DNA of 54,461 nucleotides from Terana coerulea. Its lineage: Eukaryota > Basidiomycota > Agaricomycetes > Polyporales > Phanerochaetaceae. Of this stretch, positions 41,217-53,478 are shown one piece after another; position 1 is the first letter of the stretch; each line of letters begins with the position of its first letter. The notes beneath the pieces were generated by a model. That model had not been told where the DNA came from. It ran no database searches and worked only from the letters and a program-made list of their open reading frames with translations. The stretch covers positions 1 to 54,461 of the forward strand of contig JAKOGH010000516.1 of NCBI GenBank assembly GCA_024811115.1, written 5' to 3'. A program made the translations under genes and the position numbers.

Positions 41217-43610
41217 TAGCTTTCCAATGAATTGCAATCTTGTGACTTCACTTAGAATTTTCAAATTTCTCAATTGTTGTTTTAAATATTTAGAAATGCC
41301 TCTAGTAATTTGCGATCAATCAAAACCTTGAACAATTACAGTTTCTTCATAAGTATAACTTTTTGATAAGCAAGCATATACAAATTGATAACTTCTGCAA
41401 TTTTGCAAGTTACACATATTATACTTTCCAGTTTTATCTTAAGAGTTATAATTTGTCATTGCAAAATTTCGTATAATGAGCACTTCATTATGCATGGTGT
41501 GTGAAGAACCAATGCCTTATCTTATGATTGAAACTATATTGACTGATAACTCCTTCTAGTTGTATTTGATCTGGCAGACTTGTCAATTCTATAAATACTG
41601 TTTTCAATACTTAATGATTATATACATCTAATGGCTTAGCTTTTCAGCTAACAACTTTTACCTCTGTACCATTGGTAATACCATATTCAGTTGGCTAATT
41701 TTTTTAAATCATTATAGATAACCCAATGCAAAGATTAGTAATTCCTGGCTAATTATTCTATAAAGTATCTTGTAAACCTAGATTGATGTTATTGCTTATG
41801 TGCTATAGATTGAATTTATGCTTGCGCTGCTATTTTTATCATTTTCTTTATGTTCATCTAACTTTCACTTATTATATGCATGGAAGCTGTGTAAAACTTA
41901 TTCAGTTTTTCTTTAGCAAAATGCTTGGTTTTCACTTCATTGATTTTGTCAAAGTATGAGTTCCATAGAGTAATGATTGATCTATTTCTTAAATGAGGAT
42001 CTAACAGTTTAGGCTGATTAGGCCCTTTCTAACAACTCTAAATTGTAATAATCGAATATCTTGTTGTGTACATGCCTTATACTTCATGCTTTCTAATGCT
42101 ATCCTCAGTTTAGAATTTAGTTCACCTTATTGTTTTTGCCACATATTGTTTCTTAGTGTAATCACTATAATAAAAGTTAGTTTCAGATTGTTGTACCAAT
42201 TGCTACTTGCTATTCCTTAACAGAGTATGTTGTATGCACTGCAGACTGTATTTCACCGGCATATAATGAGTTTGCACCTACAGCTAGAGGTAAATAAGCA
42301 AAGTTATCAGCAAAAATAATGTTTACATCTTCAAAAGGTCTACACTCTTTTTTCAAATAGCTAAGCACATTCTTTCACAGATTTTATATACATTTAAACA
42401 ATCAAGCATTGATATCTCATCAAAAAGATTTAGTCAATATGCTGTAAGTTTTTAAAGGCTACTAGTAAAGTAAAGCTATTTTTATCTCAAACTTGCTTAG
42501 CTTTAATAATGAATGACAGTTAAAGCCAGATATCAGGGCCGCTACGGCACTAGTAGGACTATACAAGTAAATTGCTATGCTTTCTTGCATTGATTAAAGT
42601 ACTGAATAAGTGCTTTGATTACTTGCAATTTTTCTATATCAGCCATTTCTCTAAGATACATTTTAAGCTGCTCTTCAGGAAAGCTTGCTTGCATGGTTGG
42701 CAACTATGCTAAATGCTCTCTTTTGCTTTTTATTTAAGCTAAATTTAGTAATAGCGCTTTTAATCAATTCCTGCACTTTTACTGTTAGTGCTTTGCAGTT
42801 ATCAGTGAGATACAATTTGTCAATCACCTTTACTGTATCAGCATTTTCTGGCTAACTTTGGCAACTTATTCAGACTTATGCAATGCTTTGCATGTCTTCT
42901 TGCCAAAACAGCATTTTTTAAAGCTTTGAGCAGTGTGCTTCAATAATAACCAGTTTTATTACCACTATCTTAAATAGGAATGTCAGCTATTACTGTTTTG
43001 TCTTTATCTTCTGGCTCGTTTAAAGCACCACAATGATATAGCAACCTTTAGCAATCTGCATTTGTGATAGCTTTCTGATTTGCCCATTGGATAATTGATT
43101 GTATTTATCAGCAATACGCTGCAGATCTTCTTGATTTAAACTAGACAATGCTTTAGTATTATAGTATAAATTGTCCAAATAGTCTTGCAAATCATAAATC
43201 AAATCAGTAGGCATATCTGCAGCATCTAATCTTTTCTTCCTTACTGCTGCAAAGTTTTCCTAGCATCATTGCATTTATATCTAATATAGACAAATTCTAT
43301 AAGCTGTGATTGTCTTTTAGTAAATTTATAGTTAAGGAAAGTCTCATTCCACTGGCTATTTTCGCTTTTTAGATTTTCACCAGACCTTCAAAGGCTTGAA
43401 GAGAGTGAGCATTGTTGTATAATAATCTTCATAGTTTCTCTTATTTTTTCTGAGCAATGCACCACCAATAAAGTTAAGCACTTTAGCTTGTGTTTTAGAG
43501 TATAACCTTACTTTATGCGTCTTATGCTGTAGATATTTAGGTGAAAAAGAATCCCAAGTTAATAAGTTGTCAAATTCTTACTCAACACTACTTAACTTTG
43601 CAGCTGTATC

Positions 43611-43698
43611 TTTTCCTTTGACAAAAGTTTCTTAATGTAGAGACTTATCATCTTTTCCTTTGCTTGACAAAAGTTTCTTAATGTAGAGACTTATCATC
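43611..43698. repeat. Direct tandem duplication of ~42-46 bp
   Basis: The segment TTTTCCTTTGACAAAAGTTT through GTAGAGACTTATCATC is repeated directly with only a CTTG insertion. It lies in the Helitron relic, is younger than its decay because the copies are otherwise identical, and causes no recognisable function. Confidence 0.85.
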
Positions 43699-45077
43699 TT
43701 TATCATCTGATACGTTTGTGTTATAGGATTCAGATTCAGAATCTATATAAAGCAAATCTGTTTAACATATTACATTATGCTTTGTTAAATATATATTTAT
43801 GGCTTTAAATTACTCCAAGTAGATTTGATTTTTTTAAGTTTTACCACCTAAGTTTCAATGAATAAGCATTTGCAAATTTTTGCCAATTCATTTATGTTAA
43901 AAATCTTCATTCATCAAAAACTTTCTTCTTTTTTATAAACTATTTTGAATTTTTGCCTTTTTATACCTTCTAATCCAGTTGTATAAGCAGATGTCCTCAT
44001 ACTTATCTGATTTGCAAATATACTCTATAGCGCTGTTATAACCTATCGGTTTATTGCTAGTTTTTTGAACAACTGGCTATCCTATGGAAGGCTTTTCATT
44101 CAAGTCATTTTAATATCTAACTTCCAAAAGTTGTGAATTTCATTGACATATCCTCTCTATTAAAATCTTTAAAACTTATGGCTTATATAATGGTTTGGAT
44201 GTTTAAGTAAATATATGTAAGCTATTGGCCCACAAATTTCGCTTTTGAACTCAGTGCATTTACTACCTTGGTCAGTGTTTTTCTTGTCTTTGTTTGCTGC
44301 AATTTATCACTTGCTAGCGTTTCAGAATCATGTCTAAACATTTTTTTCCTGCTTTAAACATTATAAGTGACTTTAGCAGTGTTTTAATAATATAATCAGT
44401 TGCGTAATCTATAACTGACTTGATAGCTCGCCAGATGATAAGCTATTAACATGTAAATTGCACTTGAAAACAAACATAGTCATTAGAGTAAATATATTCA
44501 TTTATGCTTCACTTTTTCTTTCATAAACAAAGCACAGGTTTCAGGATCCAATACAGTTTTGTAGTGTGTCTTGCTAGGAAATCTAGCTTTGCATGTTTTG
44601 CATTTTTATTTTATCTTTACAGCCTTTAATACAAATATATGTCTATTAGACAAACATAGCAAGTGATTAACTGTTTCTGTGAATTATACCCACTATAACT
44701 CTGCTTTTTTGCACTCAGAGCATAAATGATTACACTTCATATTTTTACACAGCTTGGCCCACTTTCCCTAAAGGTGTTTGAGTTGGTGTTATATAATAAA
44801 AACTGTTCTTTAGCTCCAAATTGGTTTCTTCTATTTCACTCATTGTTTTATCAATCAACTCTCCAATATGGTCACTTTTTAAATATTCTACCATATACTT
44901 TGGCAAGTTAGAGTTTGAATGTAAAATTCTATCTTTAATCTCCTGAGATATTAAAGAGTCTGAAATGCATAAGCATAAGCATATGCATATGTAATATAAG
45001 ACAGTCTTATTGTTCAACTGTTCTATAATATTCTGATGTTTTCCCATATACTCCTGAATGCTGCAAACTTACACCTT

Positions 45078-45938
45078 CAGTAATAGTTAAAAGTAATGCA
45101 CAGGAGTAATTTGGCCTTAACTTCATTTGGCCATATCTTTCTGATAAGAAGGCTTATCTAGTGAAAATATCTCTGTATAGCTACAACTGATGCCTAATTT
45201 CGGAAATATACATATTACCAAATATGCTAATGATGCTAGCTATAATGTGCAAATATTCGGAATTTGCCACAATACTTGGTTTAATCATAACTTTATTAGT
45301 AAAATACACGTTGCTTTAGTAAGAATATGATATCACTGCTAAGATAATTTAATTTTGAAACTATATCATGTGCATTTGATTATAAATTCTGATGCATAAG
45401 CAATGATGGAAATCATCTTATTGCTGCAATACCCATATTTACTAACATTTATAAAGCTCTATATGGAGCAGATATATATGAGCAACTTTTTATATAAGCC
45501 ACTTAGATCATATAAGTGAACTATTAAGAAGTACTAGTAATACATTACTTATAGAGCTGCTAAGCAAATGAATATATAATAGGTGTTGCATAAGTAAAAT
45601 GTTTTCCAACATTACTCACACAGTAGAAGCTGTAATCAACTGTGCATTATGTAGTCTCAAAACTATATCTTCTCAGCAGTGACATCATGTTCTTATGAAA
45701 GCAATGTATATATTACCAGCAACATTATGATTAAAACAAATATTATAGCAAATTCTGACTATTTGCGCTTTAGAGCTAACACCATTAGCATATTTGGTAA
45801 TGTGCATATTTCAAAATTAAACATCAGTTGTAGCTACACAAAGCTGTTTTAATATATACTAAAGTCTTCTTATTAAAAGAATATGGCAAAATGAGGTTAA
45901 GGCCGAATCACTTCTATGCATACTTTTGACTACTATTG
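45078..45938. mobile_element. Element F, copy 3 (palindromic Tc1-like MITE)
   Basis: 861 bp, inverted arms of ~380 bp around a centre near 45,500. Termini are CAGTAATAGTTAAAAG and CTTTTGACTACTATTG; TA follows on the right (45,939-45,940), TT stands on the left. The arms align with copy 2 throughout, including TGCACAGGAGTAATTTGGCC at the left. It abuts the 5' side of the Helitron relic. Confidence 0.8.
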
Positions 45939-45989
45939 TACATTAGTAAATTCACGTTACAATTTTTGAGTTTACAAAGAAACATCTTG

Positions 45990-46215
45990 CATAGCTAGCA
46001 CATTAGAGCAGCTTTTGATTTTGTAGTGCAAAGCTGTTTGAAGCCCAATAAGTTTCCAAAATGCTGGAAATATTTAAATAGGCTTCAGAGCATGAGTAAA
46101 CGTTGTAAAAATATATCTGGCATTTGTTGTTATGTTATACATCTCTAACAGTGGTTACAGTGTATAATATCCATTTATTCTAAATATAAGCATGCCTGCC
46201 AGGGCTAGAGACTGT
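45990..46215. repeat. Dispersed repeat G, copy 2
   Basis: Matches 23,040-23,275. The counterpart reading frame is broken. No function assigned. Confidence 0.5.
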
Positions 46216-46770
46216 GCAAATTGCTGCCTATATTTATAAACACACTTTGCAAAATTTTCAATACGTCTAAGTATTCATGTGATTTATGCTACTGTACTTG
46301 TATTTTAGTGCTACACCATATTACAGCTACTCAACAGCTTTGGCGAATTATGAATCTGAAAAGCCAGATACATTTTGAGAATGGCGAAAATATTTGTAAA
46401 GAAACATGTTATGTGGCAAAAATGTTTGCATGCTTTTTGGATCCTGTTGCACTGCTTAGATGATAATAGGTTTTAAAATTCGCTTTTATACAACGTCAAC
46501 CACAATGTAAGTCCCATAGCTTAAGCTGTGAATGTATTGAGATTACAATTACAGTTCAAAATGCTTGCAATATGATTTTACATATGCCTGAATATTCTCC
46601 TGATTTCTGGTATTTTACCCTTATTTTAGTATCGTACTCTGTTGCTGCTACTCACTGGCTAGAGTAAATGATAAATTAAAAGCCAAGTAAATTTCAATAA
46701 TTATGGATATATTCAAAAGATGCATATAAATATAGAAAATGTATCTACATACTCATTGAATGCTATTCTT
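46216..46770. other. No gene recognised
   Basis: The 80-codon plus ORF at 46,221-46,463 has no recognised motif and AT-rich random-like composition. Confidence 0.4.
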
Positions 46771-48338
46771 ACTGCGCAACCCAAGAGATAAATCTTGGAG
46801 ATTTATTGTGTCAACGTGTGGGAGTTTAAAATAAAATAGCCAGCATAAGTCACATGGATTGATTAAATATTCCCTTTCAGGAGGTATACAACTTAAATAA
46901 ACGTAAATCTGCGCACTTAACTGTGTATTCTTTTCAAATAACTCACAGAGCTTTATTCTAACACTAAATCCCTTCTATCTCTTGTTACTGCTCCTTGGAT
47001 TTATAATGGGCATATTACGTATAAGCAGTAAGATAAATTCCTTGAACAAACACAAAACAAGTTGTACATGTATCTAGCATGAAATAGAAAGAGGTTTTTA
47101 GAATACATCCACAGGATTTATTGTGGCAATATATTCTACCTAACTCAGTGAGAGATATTGAGGATGCACGGTTGATGTAAGTAAGATAAAAATGCAGATA
47201 TATTCATTATAAATCGCCGCATATTTCCAGGATAAATCCAGCAGAACCTTGGATACTTAAAAACATAGATGCCTGCTGAATGTAGTAGTTAGACGTAAAC
47301 TCATTCAATATAAGACTTTTTGTACTGACGATAAACTTACTAATACGCACATTGGTGTACTCAGATATAACTGCAAATTCAGTAAGGACTATCTTGAACT
47401 TTTGCATATATTGCACAATAGCGGCATATTCATAGAACTTCGCTACCCAAGTTAACAGCCTCAGCCAGATTGCGCTGTTTTGACATTGGCTAGTGTTTGC
47501 ATCATCAGTCAGAGCCCTTATGGAGTGTAAACGTGTAAGTGCTTACTACGGAGTCTTATTTCATATGATACAAACCGATGCTTCATTGCATCTCGGTATG
47601 CCTGCGCACTTTACGCTAACACCAGCTAATGTCAAAACAGCGCAATCTGGCCGAGATTGTTAACTTAGACAGCAAAGTTCTACAAATACACCACCATTGT
47701 GCAAAGTATACAAAAGTTGATAGCTCTCGCTAGATTTGCAATTATATGTGAATTTACCAATGCACATTGTGTGTTTAGTGTTTATAGTCAAAAGGCTTAT
47801 GTTGAATGCGACTAACCACTATCTTCGCAGACATCTTTGTTTCTAAGTGTTCAAGTTCTGCTGGATTTAATCTGAAGATATGCGGTCCATGATTTATAAT
47901 GAATATATCTGCATTTTTATCTTACTTACATCAACTGCATGTCCTCAATGTCTCTCGCTGAGTTAGATAGAATATATTGCCACAATAAATCCTGTGGATA
48001 TATTCTGAAGACTTCTGTCTATTTTATGCTAAATACATGTATGACTTATTCTGTATTTGTCCAAGGAATTTATTTTGTTGCTTATAAATAATGTGCCCAT
48101 TATAAATCCATAGAACAGCTATAAGAGATGCAAGGGATTCATTGTCAGAATAAAGCTCTGTAAGTCATCGAAGAAGGATACAGAGTTAGGTGCGCAGATT
48201 TACGCGTTTATTTAAGTTGTATATCTCCTGAAATGGAATATTTAATCAATCCATATGACTTATGCTGGCCATTTTGTTTCAGACTCCTGTGGGTTGACAC
48301 AATAAATCCCCAGAATATATCTCTTGGGTTCTGCAGTG
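46771..48338. repeat. Large foldback: ~725-bp inverted arms, 114-bp loop
   Basis: The left arm 46,771-47,500 and right arm 47,615-48,338 are reverse complements over their length, roughly 85-90% identical by eye. Examples: CCAGATTGCGCTGTTTTGAC at 47,464 against its complement at 47,630, and CACAGGATTTATTGTGGCAA at 47,111 against its complement near 47,985. Ends are ACTGCGCAACCC and GGGTTCTGCAGT. No ORF of note (47,207-47,416 is arm sequence). It is unrelated to elements E and F. A transcript crossing it would form a very long hairpin. Confidence 0.9.
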
Positions 48339-48356
48339 TGTGCTGTCCAGATAGTA

Positions 48357-49224
48357 TAGTGAAGCTTAGAAATAATGCAAGTATAGTTAGCAGGCTTGGA
48401 AGAATTGGCTTACATCTTTTTAGCTAGAAAAGCTTTCAACCTAAATGTTTAATAGTTGGAAAGCTCTATACTGGAGCGTTTTTTTTGCTGTGGGCACAAT
48501 GCCATAAATAGCAAGTGTAACTAATTTAATGCGCAAAATATGCCAAGCTTGGATTTTGAATGAATTAACTATATTTCAGCAGGGAAATATGCTGCAAACT
48601 TGTTTTATAGCTCAAAGGAAACCTTTTCATATCTCTTTTCAAGGCCATGTGATATCAGCTAACTACACATAACAAATGCTATGCTACAATGCAAATAATA
48701 TAGATTATTATTTGCATAACCATAAATACATTACAACTTTGGTTTAAGTGGTAATATATAGTTATCCTTTTTTGCATACTTATGCATAATGGTATATATA
48801 GTGTACTTCCGAAGTTCAGTTTGCATATGCAAATTGCACACATATATAAACTGGAAAAAGTGTGGATTAACTACTTATAAGATATATCGCACTGTAAAAC
48901 AGTTAGCTTAGTAGAATGTGAAATAACGCAGTATGAGCTCAGAAGAAAATTGGCTAGAGTTTATTTTGAGCTGTAAAATAAGTTTATGGCATATTCCTTT
49001 GCTAAGATATAGTTAATTTATTCAAACTGCAAATTTGGCATATATTATGCATTAATTTAGTTATACTTGAGATATACAGTAATACAGCTATATTGAGAAA
49101 AAAAGCTCTAGTATAAACCTTTGTAACTATCAAACATTTAAATTGGAAGCTTTCTTAGCAAAAAAACATAAGTCAATCCTTTCAAGCCTGCTAACTACAC
49201 TTGTGTTATTTGTAAGCTTCACTG
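48357..49224. mobile_element. Element E, complete copy (Tc1-like MITE, 868 bp)
   Basis: The left terminus TAGTGAAGCTTAGAAATAAT and the right terminus (reverse strand CAGTGAAGCTTACAAATAAC) form inverted repeats of ~115 bp including GTTAGCAGGCTTG. They are flanked by TA (48,355-48,356 and 49,225-49,226). The interior is non-coding. The 'TA-CAGTG' start is typical of Tc1/mariner termini. It ends inside an element F remnant. Confidence 0.8.
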
Positions 49225-49226
49225 TA

Positions 49227-49334
49227 GCAACACAATGATATTTCCACTGTATACTAAAGCTTTCAGATTAACAAATCCAGCCAAATGATGTTGAGGCCAA
49301 ATTTACTTTTGCACATTATTTTTGACCACTGCTG
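49227..49334. mobile_element. Element F, copy 4, right end only
   Basis: It starts with GCAACACAATGATATTTCC, ends TTTTTGACCACTGCTG and is followed by TA (49,335-49,336). It aligns with the last ~110 bp of copies 1-3. The rest of the copy is not visible on the far side of element E. Confidence 0.7.
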
Positions 49335-49336
49335 TA

Positions 49337-50550
49337 GCACAGATTATTAAATCATATATATACATAGATTAGCATGATATAAGCATTTTAAAATATGATT
49401 GCCATTTTTGAAGCTTCCCATTTTGAGCTATGGGGCTTATAGATTTAGATTTTAAAATTGAAAGCAAGGTTCAAAAGTTTGCTATCATTGTAATGGAGAA
49501 ATAGAATATATAAACAGCGTTTAAAAAGCGTGCGGACATGTTTTTATATGTATTTGTATTTTTACAAATGTAATTATAATTCTTTTGAATTATTTGCCAT
49601 TTTAAATCTACAATTCACACTAACAAGTGAGTAGTAGTAATAAAGTGTATACCAAACTACAGCTGAAATTTCACAAATTATGGTAATATTCATAGATATT
49701 TATGAACACATGCTTAATGTATCTTTAAATATAAGTAGCAATTTATACGACTTTTATATATGGCTAGTGCACTTATATTCAGAATCAAAAAGATATAAGA
49801 CAGTGCTACAACATAAACACCAGAGTAGCATTTTTAGCAAATTCTATCACATTCAAAGTGTTTGTTTATACCTTTATGAATATTTTCTGAATTGTTTGAA
49901 TTTAATATAAGCATTTTAGAGCTATATTCAATTTAGAACAATAAGTGGTAATAATAAATTGTAGCAATATAAGCCTAATAAAATGCTTAAAATAACAAAA
50001 ATATCAAGCACATGCAACCAAACCACAAAAGCATTAAAGAATAGAATCATTATTATGAAGGATTTATAGTATATGCTATAAGAAAATAAAGCAAAGTTTA
50101 GAGGAGTACTAAATAATGCAATAATGTTAAATATGTATATTGCTATTAATACTGAAGGTATTTATAGTAGCTATAATCCATTATATAAGTGTATGCGAAT
50201 ATAATGAACATTCAAGAAAATCTATATAATGGAATATTAGACAATAACCTAATCTTAAATGCTATAACTGCTGTTATAAATATAGTATATACAAAACAGC
50301 ACCATAAATGACAGATATGTTTTCGTAACGTTTTCTCATGCTCATAGGTTTCATAAATATTATCACAACCTGTGGGATATATTGGGCTCAGGCTATTAAA
50401 ATGTTCTAAAGTGCAAAGCTATTTTAATGTGCTAGCTATATAGAATATTTCTTTTAAACTCACAAATTGTAACATATGGTATAGATTGCCGGTTGAGTAG
50501 TTTTTACAAAATATTTTTCACGATGTTAGCTCTTATGTTTTCCATTCAAA
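49337..50550. other. No gene recognised, very AT-rich
   Basis: The 76-codon plus ORF at 49,680-49,910 has no recognised motif. No repeat partner seen. Confidence 0.4.
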
Positions 50551-50559
50551 ATTGAGACA

Positions 50560-52190
50560 ATATTCTAATTCTTTTCATGTGGCCTACTTAAAGTGCTTGA
50601 TTTACCAAATATACTCATGCATGCTCATTATATCTACATATTACTGCTTGAGTATATCTAGGTTTCATTAAGTTTATAATAAGTCACCCAGCACAGTGCC
50701 TTTTGGTACATCTGGTATTGCCAAATTCAGCTCAGCTCAGTGGTTCAAAACTAGAATCAATGAACCAAACTGTATAGTTCAGTTTGGTTCAATTTTAGTT
50801 TGGCCTCCAGGTAACTTGGTTTGGTTCTTAGTTTGAAGCATAGCTGGCATGCTCTAAACAAAGTTTGAACTGGTTTGAACTATAAACCATGTATATATTG
50901 CATTGTGTATTTGTACTGGGATTCAAAGAGAAAAGTACATGAACTTACTTACAGTAGCATGTTTAAATGATTTTTCTTCATTATTGTGCTTGTAAACTAA
51001 GCATTAAATGTCACTTTGCTTATGTTTTGGCATATATGTATTGTTATCAATAGCTGCCCAAAATGGCAACTGGCAGCCTCTATTGGACACTGAGCTTCAA
51101 AATATTATAATATAAGGCTTTTGCACTATACAAACCCTTCTAGATATCAATATATAACTCCATTATGATCTACCATTGCAATTATACTGATTTGACAGAG
51201 TAAAGCTGATATACACATGGTTCAATGGTTTGAACTAGTTTGAACCCTGAACTGAACTGGCTAAACTAGTTCATGTCAGTTTGATTTAGTTCAGTTCTAG
51301 TTCAGCTACTAAATACTTAGTTCTGGTTCTGATTCCTGACAAAATGGGCCCAAACTAAACCAAACCAAATCAAACTTCAGCAATATTAGCTATATCCAAA
51401 ATAGTCACATGCCATTTACTTTCTAACAGGTGTCTTTTCATAGAGGAGTGATAGCTAATAACATTATAATTATGATAATTCAAAACTATATGCTTTACTT
51501 TATGATTGCCATTAACAAAATAGTTACAATATTGTAATGAATAGTAACAAGTGCAGCTAAGTAGCTCATTATCATATTATTGACCCTTCTAGGTGCTCTC
51601 CCTATATCTCAGGATGTGTTAAAGCAGATTACATAATGGAATTCTCTCCATCAAGTGAAGATGGAAAACCCATCACATAATTTGCTTTGACTCATTAATA
51701 ATGAATTAGAGGGCTTACTTGACAATAGTGCTTAAAACCACTTGTAAAATGACCAAACAAATTTGAAGAAATCTGTAAATACTCCACTATAGTATATACT
51801 ATGTATTCTGAATGTTGGAGGCAATAGACACTGAGAAATAGCAGCTTATCCAGCTAACTGCTGATATTTACTCAGATTGGTTTTATGTTTGTTTTGTACC
51901 ACTGTATTGAGTGTTTAGAGCTTTGAAAACATTCTACCATACACCAGTCAGTGGTAATTAATTGCGTGAATATTTGTAAAATTATCGGCAATCTATTTGG
52001 ATTTCAGCACAGTGTCCAATACAGTGCTTTTCTGCTACATCCAAGAGAGTCACATGCCAGTCAACCTTGTATAAGTATGTTTTAATGGAGGAGATGTATT
52101 TAATGCTAGCTTATACATAGTAGCTCACCATTTTGTTTTTAATATTAACACTAACTTGATCAAAATAAGCCCAATGCATTTGTTTATCCT
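50560..52190. repeat. Second S640 array (about three units)
   Basis: The S640 anchor recurs at 51,394 (ATCCAAAATAGTCACATGCC) and 52,039 (ATCCAAGAGAGTCACATGCC), spacing 645 bp. A third at ~50,705 is interrupted by the insertion at 50,707-51,392. Orientation is the same as in the 32-34 kb array. Confidence 0.7.
50707..51392. mobile_element. GGTTCAA-rich insertion within S640
   Basis: The S640 anchor is split: GCACAGTGCCTTTTGGTA before and TATCCAAAATAG after. The inserted ~686 bp are flanked by TA, with weak inverted ends (CTGGTATTGCCAAATTC and, on the reverse strand, CTAATATTGCTGAAGTTTG). Two blocks (50,735-50,880 and 51,220-51,375) are dense in GGTTCAA, TTTGAAC and AACCAAA motifs in both orientations. 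Non-coding. Confidence 0.55.
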
Positions 52191-52860
52191 AAGATAGTAG
52201 TAATCACTTTCTAACAAGCACCCAGGATCAAACTTGCACACACTAAGATGGAAGACTGCTGGCTGGCAGTAAACACTGAAGGTTGCATGATCACACAGCT
52301 TAACTAGATTGTGTTCTATTGCCTAAAAATAAGCAATAGAGAGGTACATGCAATATGACAAGGGGTGGATTACAACTAAGGAAGAAAAAGCAAGTCTAAG
52401 CAAAAACAAAATATAGAGATTATGTAAGCATTTAAATATAGTAACCTACCTGGTAGAGTTACACTGGGCTTTATCAGTTTTTCATATACTGTAGTGCAAT
52501 ATAGTGGAAAAGAACGCTATTATGTATTACTATGAGGTCTACAGAGTAAAAGTATAATATCTGAAATTTCGGATTTTTAATTGCCAATTTGGCTGTTTTC
52601 AGGCGCTTATTCGAGCATTTCAATAGATGTTAAGCTAGATAATGCCTAAAAATAGTCTAGCATATCTCTTGCATTGTTTAAAATGTAATTTTCACCTTTG
52701 GAACTTTATTTATTTGCCTCTTAACCTTAGAAAACCATGCCTCGCTGTTGAAAAGGTTTAAGAACTAGAAATGATAACACTGGCCAATTTGCACTTGCTA
52801 GCTTTATTACCCTAGACATTGAGCCAGGAGTAAATAGTGACTTACCAATCGATAGCACTT
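52190..52860. other. No gene recognised
   Basis: AT-rich sequence without protein-like ORF. Confidence 0.4.
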
Positions 52861-52964
52861 TATTCACAGATTAGTCAGACAATGCAGAAAACAAATAGGA
52901 GGACAAGGACAAGGAGGACAATTTATGAGAGGAGATATTAGTTGAGAGGCAGAAGACAAAATAG

Positions 52965-53478
52965 GGGTTGGGGAGAGCAGAGGACTTTGAGTAAAGCGAG
53001 TAGAGGAGATATGAATCAATGATGTTGTTGAGTCTGGGGTATTAGCCCTCAGACTAGCCTCCTTATATACATGTGTAGAGAGACCCCAGACACTATCTAA
53101 GATCTCCAATACCATGTGCTGACTGATACAGTCAGGGTGATCCATGGCGAGCTTCAGAGCATACCGCCACTCTAACTCCCTTATTAGATCTCTGACCTAG
53201 CTATCATGCTAACATCAATACTATCTAGATGTCCTAATCTAGCTACTGTACACTACCAGTACACAATGTCATAGTGACCTCATAGTGAGGTCATAGTCTG
53301 TAACACATCCAGAACTGAGTCCATGATCCTGTGTCTGTATGAGGCATATCCCTGATAACCATGTGTCCATCGATGGCCAACTGATCAACATCTGTAACAG
53401 CCATGCCACGATCGGGCACATGCCCGTGACTGACATGATACACTCTAAGCGCTGTATACTAGCGCTGAGGAAATTGTG
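52965..53478 (-). mobile_element. LTR-A (copy 6), truncated
   Basis: It aligns with LTR-A copy 3 from GGGTTGGGGAGAGCAG to AAATTGTGA, but lacks the first ~45 bp on the left and has a decayed right end. There is no target duplication. A purine-rich stretch (52,880-52,965) replaces the missing end. A minus ORF of 93 codons (52,864-53,145) runs from the LTR into that stretch and is probably chance. The 11-nt start motif is intact at 53,025-53,035. Confidence 0.85.

Larger units (their letters stand above)
40005..45060 (-). pseudogene. Decayed Helitron Rep/Pif1 helicase gene, split by a MITE
   Basis: Fragments run from high to low coordinates. Rep-side region: LPKYMVEYLKSDHIGELIDK (44,745-45,047), then VIDYATDYIIKT and HPNHYISHKF (~44,250-44,450). 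Junction: YLQHKTHKV, NFIGGALL and TTMLTLFKPL (~43,380-43,560), then QWNETFLNYKFTKRQSQLIE. Helicase: a decayed Walker A at 42,626-42,643, PTSAVAALISG, Walker B DEISMLDC (42,403-42,423), VNIIFADNFAYLPLAVG, YKACTQQDIRLL, NQPKLLDPHLRNRSIITLWN, a C-terminal ITNGTEVKVVSWKAKPLDVY, and YEETVIVQGFD (~41,320). Reading continues beyond element F (40,375-41,216) with YKYYNWKGVERIPKQMPKDL. Helitrons move by rolling-circle replication using Rep and a 5'-3' helicase. The HUH catalytic part is not visible, and element F copy 3 abuts the 5' side. Confidence 0.85.
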
